Of a DNA stretch of 64,000 bases, positions 24,982 through 35,974 are shown in pieces (position 1 is the first letter of the stretch; every line of letters starts with the position of its first letter). A model generated the notes under the pieces. The model did not search any database and was not told where the DNA came from. It was given only the letters and a program-made list of their open reading frames with translations. Position numbers and translations under genes: made by a program. The stretch comes from AC-32 sp038237925 (GTDB taxonomy: Bacteria; Actinomycetota; Thermoleophilia; Gaiellales; Gaiellaceae), in NCBI GenBank assembly GCA_038237925.1, contig JBBRYF010000005.1, positions 62,001 to 126,000 on the forward strand, in the 5' to 3' direction.

Positions 24982-26040
24982 CCGCTCGACGTCCTCGTCG
25001 CTCGTCCACCAGCCGCACGAGACCCTGATCCAGCCGAGGCCGGGGACGTCGCGCACGACGATTCCCTGCTCGTACAGCCGGCGCACGAGCTCGGCTGTAT
25101 CGCCGTCCACGCGGAAGCTGACGAGCGTGCCCTGCGCCGGCGCGGTCACGACGTCGACGCGCTCCGACAGCAGCTCGCGGCAGCGGGCCGTGATCTCGGC
25201 TGAGCGCTCGAAGCGCCAGATCGGCGCGGCGTCGAGAGCTGCGTCGAGGCCGGCGAGCGACGGCACCGGGGTCCAGTTCGAGTCGTAACGCGCGGCCCCA
25301 TCCCGCGGCGTGAACGCGCCGGTCGGCTCGTACGCCTGCTGCGAGAGGTAGCTCGGCGCGAGGACCGGTAGCGAATTGGGCTCGCGCACGACGAGGCCGC
25401 CGGTCGCATCGGGCCCGCAGAGCCACTTCTGGCACGAGAACGCGTAGTAGTCGACCTCCGTGGCGTCGAACGGGATCGCGCCCGCCGACTGCGCTCCGTC
25501 GACCAGGACGGGCAGGCCCGTCGCCTCCTTCAGCGCCTCGACCGGGAAGCGGTTCCCGCTCATCCAGCAGACGTTCGAGAGCGCAAGCAGCCGCGTCCTC
25601 GGCGTGACTTCTCGGAGAAGCGCCTCGAGCGACTTCTCCGGTGGCAGCTCGCGCACCTTGGCGACACGAACCCGCGCCGCGGAGACGGCGAGCGCGCCGA
25701 GCAGCCCGAAGTGCTCCCCATCCGTGGTCACGACCTCATCCTCGGGGCCGAGCCCGAGCCCCGCGAGGACGATGTTGCAGCCGTTCGTCGTCGAGGTCGC
25801 CAGCGAGAGCAGCTCCGGCGTTACGCCAACGGCGGCCGCGAGCTTCTCGCGCACCTGGTCTCGCAGCCGGAGGGCCCGCTCGAAGTACCTGCCGCCGCCG
25901 CGACCGCCTCCGAGGTCGGCAAGCTCCTGCGCGACCATTGCGTCGGTGGTCGCGCGCGCGAGCGGCCCGTTCGTCCCCGCGTTCAGATACGCGCACCGCT
26001 CGAAGACCGGGAACTGGGCCCGCGCTTCGCCGAACGTCAT
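24961..26040 (-). CDS. Class V aminotransferase (cysteine desulfurase-like)
   Basis: A 359-residue PLP enzyme of fold type I. The N-terminal YLNAGTNGPLARATTDAM motif, PVLVDGAQSAGAIPFD and the Schiff-base Lys in AFSCQKWLCGPDATGGL are those of the NifS/CsdB/isopenicillin-epimerase group. It lacks an obvious mobile Cys loop of true desulfurases, so amino-acid lyase or epimerase activity is as likely. The ATG start overlaps the EEP gene stop (ATGA). Confidence 0.88.
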   Translation of the reverse strand: MTFGEARAQFPVFERCAYLNAGTNGPLARATTDAMVAQELADLGGGRGGGRYFERALRLRDQVREKLAAAVGVTPELLSLATSTTNGCNIVLAGLGLGPEDEVVTTDGEHFGLLGALAVSAARVRVAKVRELPPEKSLEALLREVTPRTRLLALSNVCWMSGNRFPVEALKEATGLPVLVDGAQSAGAIPFDATEVDYYAFSCQKWLCGPDATGGLVVREPNSLPVLAPSYLSQQAYEPTGAFTPRDGAARYDSNWTPVPSLAGLDAALDAAPIWRFERSAEITARCRELLSERVDVVTAPAQGTLVSFRVDGDTAELVRRLYEQGIVVRDVPGLGWIRVSCGWWTSDEDVERLVGALP

Positions 26041-26822
26041 CCGATGCTCGCCTCCACCGGCGCATGGTCGGAGAGCAGCTTGCCGGGTACCCGCCGCCGC
26101 TCGTCGGGCCAACGCTGCGCGCGACCGGACGGTGCGCCTCGCACAAGCGCCTGGTCGAGCCACGAGATCGGCTTCGTGAAGCCCCAGTCCGGCGACGCCA
26201 GCTGCTCGAGCGTGACCGAGTGCTCCCGAATGACGTTGAAGTCGCCCGCCAGGACGAGCACGTCGTCGGGCTCGGCGAAGCCGTCGACGAACACGGCCGC
26301 CCGCATCAACTCCGCGTCCGGGACACGCCAGTCGGGGACGCTCGAGCCGTGCAGGTTCGCCACCGTCACCTCAGCGGTTCGGACCGCGTGACAGACGCGC
26401 CGCTCCTTCGCCCACTTCAACTGCAGGCGCGCGTCGAGCCCGAGCTCGCGGGCGACGCGGCGACGGAACCCCGGCGGGTTCAGGACGATCGAGTCCGATC
26501 GCAGCGGGCGCAGCTCACGGCTGAGCAGGATCGCGTTCGCCTGACCGGTGAACGCCGAGCGAAAGAGCCCGTGGTTGAGCTCGGTGATCACGCGGCCGAG
26601 CTCCGCGCTCCCGAGCAGCGGTCGCGCCGCGACGGCGCCGAACGCCTGCATGCCGCTCCACTCGCCGATGCGCCGCAAGGCCCAGACCGGCACCTCCTGG
26701 AGGCAGAGCACGTCGGGACGATCCTCGCTTGCGAGGCGCACCATCTCCTCGAGGTGGCCGGCTCGCTCGGGCGGACTCGTGTTCCCGTGGAAGACGTTCC
26801 AGGTGCGGACGAGCAGGCTCAA
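26037..26822 (-). CDS. Endonuclease/exonuclease/phosphatase-family hydrolase
   Basis: A 261-residue protein with the DNase I-like fold: TWNVFHGN, LCLQEVPVWAL, ANLHGSS, LAGDFNVIREHSV and LLSDHAPVEASIG supply the metal-binding Asn, Glu, Asp and His. Substrates in this family range from DNA to phospholipids and cannot be told here. The TTG start follows a shared -10 by 17 nt. It is co-transcribed with the aminotransferase. Confidence 0.87.
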   Translation of the reverse strand: MSLLVRTWNVFHGNTSPPERAGHLEEMVRLASEDRPDVLCLQEVPVWALRRIGEWSGMQAFGAVAARPLLGSAELGRVITELNHGLFRSAFTGQANAILLSRELRPLRSDSIVLNPPGFRRRVARELGLDARLQLKWAKERRVCHAVRTAEVTVANLHGSSVPDWRVPDAELMRAAVFVDGFAEPDDVLVLAGDFNVIREHSVTLEQLASPDWGFTKPISWLDQALVRGAPSGRAQRWPDERRRVPGKLLSDHAPVEASIG

Positions 26823-26832
26823 GGGCGGGCGC

Positions 26833-26839
26833 TAGTCTA
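26833..26839. promoter_or_regulatory. Symmetrical -10 (TAGTCTA) shared by divergent genes
   Basis: CTAGTCTAG gives TAGTCT for the plus-strand gene, with its GTG exactly 12 nt after the first T (leaderless geometry). It gives TAGACT for the EEP gene, with its TTG 17 nt after. The intergenic gap is 22 bp. Confidence 0.6.
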
Positions 26840-26844
26840 GGCCG

Positions 26845-27156
26845 GTGCTGGGGAAGCGCCGCTTCGCCGAGCTGATCTCCCGCCAGCTCGACCTCTTCGT
26901 CCGCGACGAGCTCGAGCTGCTGGAGGCCTGCGACGCCGCCGAGCGGGCGTACGACGGTGCCGAGCGCGACGAGGCCGAGGAGCGCTACGGCGAGTACCAG
27001 GACCTCGTCGAGACGGGAACCGAGATCCTCGCCGATCTGCGCGACCACTTCGCCACCACGCTTGACGAAGAGGAGGCGGACGAGTACGTCGAGGCGTTCA
27101 ACCGCGCCGTCGCGAAGCGGTTGCCGCGCTTCGCGCTCGAGATCGAGAACCGCTAA
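26845..27156 (+). CDS. Hypothetical acidic helical protein
   Basis: A 103-residue protein, strongly acidic and predicted all-helical (LISRQLDLFVRDELELLEAC, YGEYQDLVETGTEILADLRD, VEAFNRAVAKRLPRFALEIE). I recall similar small proteins in actinobacteria, without a function. The GTG sits at the expected transcription start. Its last 14 bases, including most of the stop, are tandemly duplicated immediately downstream. Confidence 0.7.
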   Translation: MLGKRRFAELISRQLDLFVRDELELLEACDAAERAYDGAERDEAEERYGEYQDLVETGTEILADLRDHFATTLDEEEADEYVEAFNRAVAKRLPRFALEIENR

Positions 27157-27194
27157 TCGAGAACCGCTAACCCAGCCGCGCCGCGCATGCCCGT

Positions 27195-27459
27195 GCCCCC
27201 CGCCCGCGGTGGTGAAGACGGTTTCGAGGACGTTCGAGCTCTCGCGGTAGCGGCGCTCGGCCTCGAATCGCTCCATGGGCTCGAGCCGGAAGGAGCCGCC
27301 GCGCTCGGCGTCGAGGATGCACGCGAAGACGCTCGGCGAGTCGACGTTGGGGAGGCAGAGCCAGTCGACCGAGCCGTCGCGCGCGATGAGCGCGCCGGTA
27401 CGGCCGTCGCCGATCAGGGCGTATTCGCGGATCGGGGCGTAGCCGTCGACGCGTTCCAC
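27195..27459 (-). pseudogene. N-terminal fragment of a GH15 glucoamylase/trehalase-like gene
   Basis: About 88 codons match the start of glycoside hydrolase family 15 proteins of actinobacteria: YAPIREYALIGDGRTGALIA, GSVDWLCLPNVDSPSVFACIL and YRESSNVLETVFTTAGG. Normal members run to about 600 residues. After GGG the frame loses similarity and runs antisense into the convergent gene ending at 27156. The missing part is not elsewhere in the window, so this is a 5' remnant left by a deletion or rearrangement. Confidence 0.8.
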
Positions 27460-27494
27460 GTGTCGGATTCAACCCTGGCCGCCCGGCCGTGAAC

Positions 27495-27572
27495 GTCGAG
27501 CTGTGGGCAAACCGGCGCACCTGCGGCACAAAGCCGTCACCCACTCGCGCGCCGAAGCCGGGTACCGTCGAC
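27495..27572 (+). ncRNA. Candidate cyclic di-GMP riboswitch (GEMM-I type)
   Basis: Three hallmark segments of the c-di-GMP-I aptamer appear in order and at fitting spacing: TGGGCAAACC, GGCACAAAGCC and AAGCCGGGTACCG. A short hairpin lies between the first two and a longer arm between the second and third. The ends can pair (GTCGA with TCGAC). Deviations from Vc2 are ACAAAGCC for CGCAAAGCC and a missing U in GGGUUACC. It points at the 3' end of dnaE2 on the opposite strand, with no target gene downstream. It lies 35 bp upstream of the broken GH15 gene, in the opposite direction. Confidence 0.6.
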
Positions 27573-27594
27573 CGCGAGGGAGGTGGGTAAGCAG

Positions 27595-27612
27595 CCCCAC
27601 CCCGGGGTGGGG
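27595..27612. terminator. 18-bp perfect palindrome after dnaE2
   Basis: CCCCACCCC is followed directly by GGGGTGGGG. It lies about 25 bp past the dnaE2 stop, and downstream of the riboswitch candidate on the other strand. A small ACTC-TTCG-GAGT hairpin is adjacent. It could end dnaE2 transcripts, or serve as the expression platform of the riboswitch, or bind a protein; there is no T tract. Confidence 0.4.
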
Positions 27613-27635
27613 GTATGACTCTTCGGAGTGATCGG

Positions 27636-30827
<3,192 letters not shown>

Positions 30828-30845
<18 letters not shown>

Positions 30846-31610
30846 GCCCCGCTTCTCCTAGTCCCGGGCGAAGGCGAAGTCGTGACCGACCGGCCCGAGC
30901 GGACCCTGCGGATCCTGGCCGACCTCGACGACCTGATCGTCACGTGGTTCCGCTACGAGCCCGGAGAGCAGGGGCCCGACCCGCACATCCATCAGCACCA
31001 CACCGACGCCTTCTACGTGCTGGAAGGGGAGATCGAAGTCTCGCTCGGACCCGAGCTCACCATGGTCAAGGTGTTGCCCGGGATGATCGCCGCGGCCCCG
31101 CCGAACCTTGTGCACTCCTACCGAAACGCGAGTGGGGCCACCGCGGTCTTCATCAACCTCCACGTGCCGTCGACGGGCTTCGGCGACTACATCCGTGGGC
31201 GTAACCCGGCCTTCGACCAGCACGAGCCACCGGCCGACGGAGGCCGTCCGTTTGTGGACGCCGTCTTCTCCGGAACGGACGACGCCGAGCTGGTCGAGCA
31301 CGACACGAGCGCGCTGCGGATCCTCTGCGATCTTCCGCAGCTCTCGGCCCTGGACCTCACCTTCTCGCCGGAATTCGAGGGCGTCGACCCGCACGTCCAC
31401 GAGGACCACGTCGACTCGTTCTACGTCCTCGAGGGCGAGATCGAATTCCTCGGCGGCCACGAGCCCCGTCGTGGCGGGCCGGGGACGTTCTTCGCCGCCC
31501 CACGCGGCACGTCGCACGGGTTCCGCAATCCCGGGCCCCGGCCGCTTCGCGTTTTCAACCTCCATACGCCGCCGGGCGGCTTCGTCGATCGCGTCCGCCT
31601 GAACGCGTAA
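30828..31610 (+). CDS. Double cupin-domain protein
   Basis: About 260 residues with two cupin cores: HIHQHHTDAFYVLEGEIEV (about 50-70) and HVHEDHVDSFYVLEGEIEF (about 185-205). Each has the His and Glu ligands of a metal site and a C-terminal His (LVHSYRN and TSHGFRN). The substrate is unknown; bicupins include dioxygenases, isomerases and binding proteins. The ATG at 30828 lies 14 nt after TAGGCT; an ATG six bases earlier is also possible. The first 18 bp overlap the divergent dnaE2 start. Confidence 0.82.
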
Positions 31611-31615
31611 GCGCC

Positions 31616-31894
31616 TCACGTCCCGCGCTGGCTGAACCAGCGGCCCACCTCCTCGTCGAGGAACACGACCGTGCGCTCGCCGCCGGCGAGGACGACGTCG
31701 AAGTACCGCCGGCTGACCGGCTCCTCGGTCCACCAGCGGTCGACGACGCGCCACTCCTCCCGCACGAGCGCGACCGCCGAGCGGTTCACCCGGCGAGGCG
31801 AGCCGTCGACATGCGCCTCGACAAGCGCCTGTTGAGGCTCGTTTATTCGTCGCGTGGAACCAGCAGCGCCCGTTGCTCGGGCAGGCGTGACCAT
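31616..31894 (-). CDS. Small DUF6504-like protein of the imuB-dnaE2 cassette
   Basis: A protein of up to 92 residues. The core (RRINEPQ ... REEWRVVDRWWTEEPVSRRYFDVVLAGGERTVVF) resembles the DUF6504 proteins encoded beside actinobacterial imuB and dnaE2. The role is unknown. The ATG at 31894 would overlap imuB by 52 bp and put unrelated residues before RRINEPQ. A rare ATA start at the imuB stop would remove them, so the start is open. The stop lies 5 bp from the convergent cupin gene. Confidence 0.65.
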   Translation of the reverse strand: MVTPARATGAAGSTRRINEPQQALVEAHVDGSPRRVNRSAVALVREEWRVVDRWWTEEPVSRRYFDVVLAGGERTVVFLDEEVGRWFSQRGT

Positions 31895-33027
31895 GGCGCG
31901 ACCTCGACGACGGTGCAGACAGATCCCGATCCGGTTCCGGCCCGGACCTGGCGCAGGCCTTCGCTCAGGTGCGCCCGCAGCTCGTCTCCCTCGGGACGGA
32001 CGAGCTCAAGCTGACGGCCGACGGACTCTGCGAGCACGAGCGCCTCGAGCCGCAGCATCACGACCGGCGCGGGCAGCTCCGCGAGCTTAGGCGCGAGCGC
32101 GGTGCGAAGGCGGGCGGGATCGGCGGTGGCGTCGCGAAGCGTCAGCGTCCGCCGCCACGAGCCGCCGCCGACCAGGCGTCCTGCGAGCGCAACCTTGCGC
32201 AGGGCCCGCCCGCCGCGCTCCGGCCGCGCAAGCATCCGGTCGAGCAAAACGCCGAGCGAGCGCCGCAGCGTCAACTCGTTGCCGACCGCCTCCGGAAACT
32301 CGAGCGTCTCGAACAGCTCGGCCGCAGGCTTGCGCCCCCGCACCCGGCTCTTCGTACCACCCCTCGCCAGGCTCCAGGCGCGCCGGCCGTCCGGCCCCAG
32401 ACGTTCGGCCACTGCGCCACCCGGAAGCCCGGCAAGCTGACCAAGCTTCTTCACCCCGAGCTCCTCGAGCTCCTCGCGCCTGCGCGCGTCGACCGGCAGG
32501 AGGCTCACAGGAAGCGGCGCGAGGAACTCCCGCGTCCGCTCGTCGGAGACCACCAACGCCTGCCCCGATCGCGCCACGTTGGCCGCAGCCAGCGCAGCGA
32601 AGCGCCGGGTCGCCGCGCCGGCGCGCGCGTCCCAACCCGCACCCACTGCCTTCAGCGCCCGCTTCAGCGCCGGCTCGAGCCCGCCGTAGAGCCGCTCCAC
32701 GCCGCGCGTCTCGAAGTAAGCGCACCCGGGGACGGCCGAGTCGACCGAAAAACCTGCGTCCTCGAGCCGCCGCACGATCGCCTCCCAGCCCTCCTCGGCC
32801 GCCGCGGGATCGGGATCGACGAGCTGGAGCGACGGGCACATCCCCAGCGCCTCCCCCAGTCGCATGCCCGGCTGCACCCCGGCCGCCTCGGCAGCCGCGG
32901 TTACCGGCCCGAGCAGCGCCTCGGCCCCAGGCTCCGGCGCGAGCGCAGCCGGCTCGAGCTGCAGCCGCGGCCGCTCACGCAGCGCGGTACGAAGCTCGAA
33001 CCCGGGGATGACGAGGCAAGCGATCAT
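31843..33027 (-). CDS. imuB: ImuB-type inactive Y-family polymerase
   Basis: A 394-residue Y-family-like protein that links DnaE2 to the sliding clamp during SOS mutagenesis. The N-terminal MIACLVIPGFELRTALRERP lacks the catalytic Asp of active Y polymerases, as expected for ImuB. The palm and fingers follow (GMRLGEALGMCPSLQLV, ETRGVERLYGGLE), then a helix-hairpin-helix region (LEELGVKKLGQLAGLP) and little-finger part. The ATG at 33027 is chosen because LexA boxes and -10 lie immediately upstream; a frame extension to 33066 would run through them. No imuA gene is in the window. Confidence 0.93.
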   Translation of the reverse strand: MIACLVIPGFELRTALRERPRLQLEPAALAPEPGAEALLGPVTAAAEAAGVQPGMRLGEALGMCPSLQLVDPDPAAAEEGWEAIVRRLEDAGFSVDSAVPGCAYFETRGVERLYGGLEPALKRALKAVGAGWDARAGAATRRFAALAAANVARSGQALVVSDERTREFLAPLPVSLLPVDARRREELEELGVKKLGQLAGLPGGAVAERLGPDGRRAWSLARGGTKSRVRGRKPAAELFETLEFPEAVGNELTLRRSLGVLLDRMLARPERGGRALRKVALAGRLVGGGSWRRTLTLRDATADPARLRTALAPKLAELPAPVVMLRLEALVLAESVGRQLELVRPEGDELRAHLSEGLRQVRAGTGSGSVCTVVEVAPWSRLPEQRALLVPRDE

Positions 33028-33028
33028 A

Positions 33029-33066
33029 CGAACGTATGTTCTACACGAACACGTGTTCGCTGTCAA
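33029..33066 (-). promoter_or_regulatory. imuB promoter with two LexA (SOS) boxes
   Basis: On the minus strand -35 TTGACA (33061-33066) and -10 TAGAAC (33038-33043) are separated by 17 bp. Two actinobacterial SOS boxes lie in this promoter: CGAACACGTGTTCG (33046-33059, perfect palindrome) in the spacer, and CGAACGTATGTTC (33029-33041) over the -10 and start. The ATG is 2 bp beyond. LexA bound at either would block transcription. Confidence 0.88.
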
Positions 33067-33139
33067 GCGAGGGGATTGCCCCTTCTCTGTCTAAGCCGAA
33101 AGGTGGCGTTTCGCGCCGTGAGGCGCGGTGACATCAGTC

Positions 33140-33436
33140 TCAAAGGAAGGCGTCAAGCGGCTCGAAGACCTCGCTGGCAATGTAGCTCCGGATCTCAGCA
33201 AGCGTCTCGATCACGTCACCGCCCCGCCCTGGGCTTCGTTGCTCGAACGATATGCCGAATTCGGGACTCACATCCACCTTCATATAGGGGTTGGGTCCCG
33301 TCTCGACGGTCTCAAAGCGAGCGACTGGTGCGCCGTCTTCTATAGGGCCGTACTGGACCCCGGTGCCGTAACTGACACGCTGATCTCGCAGTTCCTCGAC
33401 GGTTATGAGCGTCTCGTGAAGAACAGCGGGAACCAC
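33140..33436 (-). CDS. Hypothetical protein in a low-GC patch
   Basis: A 98-residue protein of no recognised family (HETLITVEELRDQRVSYGTG, GPNPYMKVDVSPEFGISFEQ, VIETLAEIRSYIASEVFEPL). Codon use is less GC-biased than in its neighbours (ATA, GAA and GAT are frequent), suggesting recent acquisition. The GTG start is tentative. It lies between the imuB promoter and a 5'-truncated gene fragment; GGGGCAATCCCC, a terminator-like hairpin, follows it. Confidence 0.5.
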   Translation of the reverse strand: MVPAVLHETLITVEELRDQRVSYGTGVQYGPIEDGAPVARFETVETGPNPYMKVDVSPEFGISFEQRSPGRGGDVIETLAEIRSYIASEVFEPLDAFL

Positions 33437-33447
33437 GTGCAAAGACC

Positions 33448-33855
33448 GATGCCGGTCTACACGCGCTCGAGGAGCTGCCCGACACCGAGAGCGGCCTCTC
33501 GCGCACCGAGCGCCAATTGCTCGAGCCGCTGCTCGAGCGGCCGCACCGTCCGCCGGAGCTCTTCGTCGCGAGCCAGGCCCGGGAGGACGCCGTCTTCGCG
33601 GGCGACGCCTGGGTATGGAAGCGGCTTTTCGAGCTGCAGCCGCTCGTCGAGGAGCTCCCTCCCCCGCCGCCGCTCGGAGACGCGCGGCCCTTCGCGGCGA
33701 CGCCGGTCGTCCTGACGCAGCTCGGCCGCGAGGTGCTGGCCGGGAATGCCGACTGCGTCGAGGTCGCCGGCCTCGACCGCTGGCTCGGCGGCACGCACCT
33801 GGGCAAGGGGCGCGACTGGCGCTGGGACCGGGCGGCCCGCGCGCTCCGGGGCTAG
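33448..33855 (+). pseudogene. C-terminal fragment of a DUF1835-type protein
   Basis: An open frame of about 135 codons reads AGLHALEELPDTESGLSRTE, RQLLEPLLERP and FVASQAREDAVFAGDAWVWK, ending DRWLGGTHLGKGRDWRWDRA. This resembles the C-terminal half of DUF1835 proteins of actinobacteria, which are about twice this length. No start codon precedes the conserved part; similarity begins abruptly at the edge of the lower-GC patch. It is probably a 3' remnant. It overlaps comB by 4 bp at the end. Confidence 0.65.
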
Positions 33856-34535
33856 GCGACGATCTCGGCCGCCGGGCCGACCATGCGGGCGAAGCGCGGC
33901 ACCACATCGAGCACACTCTCCTGGGCGATCCAGGCGATGTCCTCCTCCAGGCCGGGCGGGCCGTACGTGCGCGCATTGATCCCGTCGATCGCATTCGGGA
34001 AGCGCTCGGCCACGAGCTCCGCCGCGATCGCGGCGTCCGTTCGCTCGCCGCGGACCAGGCGCACGATCCGCCCTGCGCAGTACGCGTCGTCGATCGCGAA
34101 CGCGCCCATGTCGCCGGCGCACAGCACGGTCACGTCCTCCCCGCGCTCCCGCGCGTAGGCAGCGATCGCGTCGAGGTTCAGCAGCGCGCCGAGCACGACC
34201 TCGTCGCAAGCCTTGGCGGCGGCGACGATTAAGCGCGTGCCGTTCGTGGTCGAGAGGATCAGCGTCTCGGCGCGCGGCTCGCGGAACTCGCGTGGCGAGG
34301 CGCCGGCGTCGAAGCCTTCGATGCGACCCGCCTCCTGCTCGCCGCCTGTGATCGCCTCGTTGCCGAGCTCCTCGCGCAGTGCGCGCGCGTCCTCGATCTC
34401 CGCACAGCATAGGACGCGCCGGTAGCCGGAGGCGAGAGCTTGCGCGACCGTCGACGTTGCCCGCATCAGGTCGACCACGATCCCGAGGGGCGCCCCGGCG
34501 GCCTCCGCAGGCGTGAAAGCGACGTGACAGCGCAT
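33852..34535 (-). CDS. 2-phosphosulfolactate phosphatase family protein (ComB)
   Basis: A 227-residue ComB-family phosphatase. Conserved parts are GIVVDLMRATSTVAQALASG, IEGFDAGASPREF, LILSTTNGTRLIVAA and VLCAGDMGAFAIDDAYCAG. In methanogens ComB makes sulfolactate for coenzyme M; in actinobacteria without that pathway the substrate is unknown. The ATG lies 15 nt after a TAGCGT -10 shared with the rhomboid gene. Confidence 0.88.
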   Translation of the reverse strand: MRCHVAFTPAEAAGAPLGIVVDLMRATSTVAQALASGYRRVLCCAEIEDARALREELGNEAITGGEQEAGRIEGFDAGASPREFREPRAETLILSTTNGTRLIVAAAKACDEVVLGALLNLDAIAAYARERGEDVTVLCAGDMGAFAIDDAYCAGRIVRLVRGERTDAAIAAELVAERFPNAIDGINARTYGPPGLEEDIAWIAQESVLDVVPRFARMVGPAAEIVA

Positions 34536-34543
34536 GGCCGCAC

Positions 34544-34550
34544 TACGCTA
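34544..34550. promoter_or_regulatory. Symmetrical -10 (TACGCTA) between comB and rhomboid genes
   Basis: TACGCTA provides TACGCT on the plus strand (22 nt from the rhomboid ATG) and TAGCGT on the minus strand (15 nt from the comB ATG). The intergenic gap is 30 bp. Confidence 0.5.
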
Positions 34551-34565
34551 CTCGAGGTTTTCGCC

Positions 34566-35405
34566 ATGGCTTACTGCTACCGCCACCCAAACCGGGAGAC
34601 GTTCGTCTCGTGCTCCGAGTGCGGACGCCCGATCTGCGCCGAGTGCATGACGCCGGCACCCGTCGGGCAGCGCTGCCCCGAGCACTCGGGCAAGGCGCAG
34701 GGCGCCAAGAAGATCTCGACCGGCATTCGTCGCACGGCCTTCGAGGGGACCGGCGCACTCGTCACCAAGACGCTGCTGGCGATCAACATCGTCGTCTACA
34801 TCGTCACCGCGTCGCAGGGCGCCGGCCTGAACGCGCCAGGCGGTCGGATCTTCGACAAGTGGGACCTCTACGGGCCATTCGTCGCGCAGGGCGACTGGTG
34901 GCGGCTGTTCACGAGCGCGTTCCTGCACGCAAACCTGATCCACATCGGCTTCAACATGTACTTCCTCTGGTTCGTCGGCACGGCGGTCGAGCAGGCCCTC
35001 GGGCGCGGCCGCTTCCTGCTGCTCTATGTCGTATCCGCGCTAGCCGGCTCGGCCGGGGCGCTTGTCTGGACGCCAACACAGCACACGGTGGGTGCCTCCG
35101 GCGCGCTCTTCGGCCTGCTCGGCGCGGCCTTGATCCTCGAGCGGCAGCGCAACTACGTGCTCGGCGGCTCGGCGCTGGGGCTGATCCTGATCAACCTGAT
35201 CCTCAGCTTCGCGATCGCGAACATCTCGATCGGCGGCCATATCGGCGGCCTGATCGGCGGCGTCCTCTGTACGCTCGCCTTCTCGAAGTTCGGCCGCGGT
35301 CACGCCGCCTACAGCCGCGTCGGGCTCTGGGGCATCGCAGGCGTGTTCGGCGTCGGGCTGCTCAGCATCGCGGTCGCGTACTGGCGCGTCCGCGGCTACG
35401 CGTGA
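34566..35405 (+). CDS. Rhomboid intramembrane serine protease with N-terminal zinc finger
   Basis: A 279-residue protein. Residues 1-40 form a B-box-like zinc ribbon (CYRHPNRETFVSCSECGRPI then CAECMTPAPVGQRCPEH). A linker leads to six or seven TM segments. The catalytic Ser is in TVGASGALFGLLGA and the His in SIGGHIGGLIGG; FTSAFLHANLIHIGFNMYFL supplies the conserved HxxxN. Rhomboids cut TM segments of partner proteins. The zinc finger may bind the substrate. The target is unknown. Confidence 0.93.
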   Translation: MAYCYRHPNRETFVSCSECGRPICAECMTPAPVGQRCPEHSGKAQGAKKISTGIRRTAFEGTGALVTKTLLAINIVVYIVTASQGAGLNAPGGRIFDKWDLYGPFVAQGDWWRLFTSAFLHANLIHIGFNMYFLWFVGTAVEQALGRGRFLLLYVVSALAGSAGALVWTPTQHTVGASGALFGLLGAALILERQRNYVLGGSALGLILINLILSFAIANISIGGHIGGLIGGVLCTLAFSKFGRGHAAYSRVGLWGIAGVFGVGLLSIAVAYWRVRGYA

Positions 35406-35864
35406 TCAGCCGGATCGCTCGATCGAATAGACCCGGTCGAGCTTGTCGTGGAAGGCGTGGTCGGTCCCGGGACCGCCGTCGAGGCGGTCGGCGAAGCCGT
35501 CCCACGCGAAGATCATGTCGTTCCCCGTGCCGCCCGAGATCGCGTCGCGGCCCTGGTCGCCCTGGAGCTTGTCGTCGCCGGCCCCGCCGAAGAGCTGGTC
35601 GTTGCCGTTGCCGCCGTTCAGGATGTCGCGGCCCGGGCCGCCCTTCAGCACGTCGTTGCCGCCCGCGCCGTCGAGCACGTCGTTGCCCCCCAGGCCGCAG
35701 ATCACGTCATGCCTAGGCGTGCCGAACAGCAGATCGGGGCCGGGCGTGCCGACGATCGTGCACGCGCCCGCGGGAGCGGTTGCGTGCGCGCCGCGGACGA
35801 GGAAGAGCGAGACGGTCAGGAACATCGCGGCCGTCGCCTTGATCCGGTTCTCTTGAGGGTTCAC
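35406..35864 (-). CDS. Secreted calcium-binding repeat (RTX/hemolysin-type) protein
   Basis: A 152-residue protein. A signal peptide (IKATAAMFLTVSLFLVRGAHA, cleaved near AHA) precedes about eight GGxGxDxLx nonapeptide-like repeats (GLGGNDVLDGAGGNDVLKGG, NGNDQLFGGAGDDKLQGD, GGTGNDMIFAW). These form a calcium-dependent parallel beta roll. No enzymatic domain is attached, so it is a small stand-alone repeat protein, perhaps a surface or matrix component. GTG start at 35864. Confidence 0.88.
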   Translation of the reverse strand: MNPQENRIKATAAMFLTVSLFLVRGAHATAPAGACTIVGTPGPDLLFGTPRHDVICGLGGNDVLDGAGGNDVLKGGPGRDILNGGNGNDQLFGGAGDDKLQGDQGRDAISGGTGNDMIFAWDGFADRLDGGPGTDHAFHDKLDRVYSIERSG

Positions 35865-35974
35865 GGGAGCGGCACCTCCGAAATCGAGTGGCGCGCCGCA
35901 TCGCCTTTGGTCGATCTCCACTGAGATCGGCGCCGCCCCCGTGACTGTCCATCCCTCGGCCTGGTGATCGCTCC

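Noticed and set aside
31108..31602. Ser/Thr-rich frame inside the bicupin gene.
   Set aside because: Shadow frame of the cupin coding sequence.
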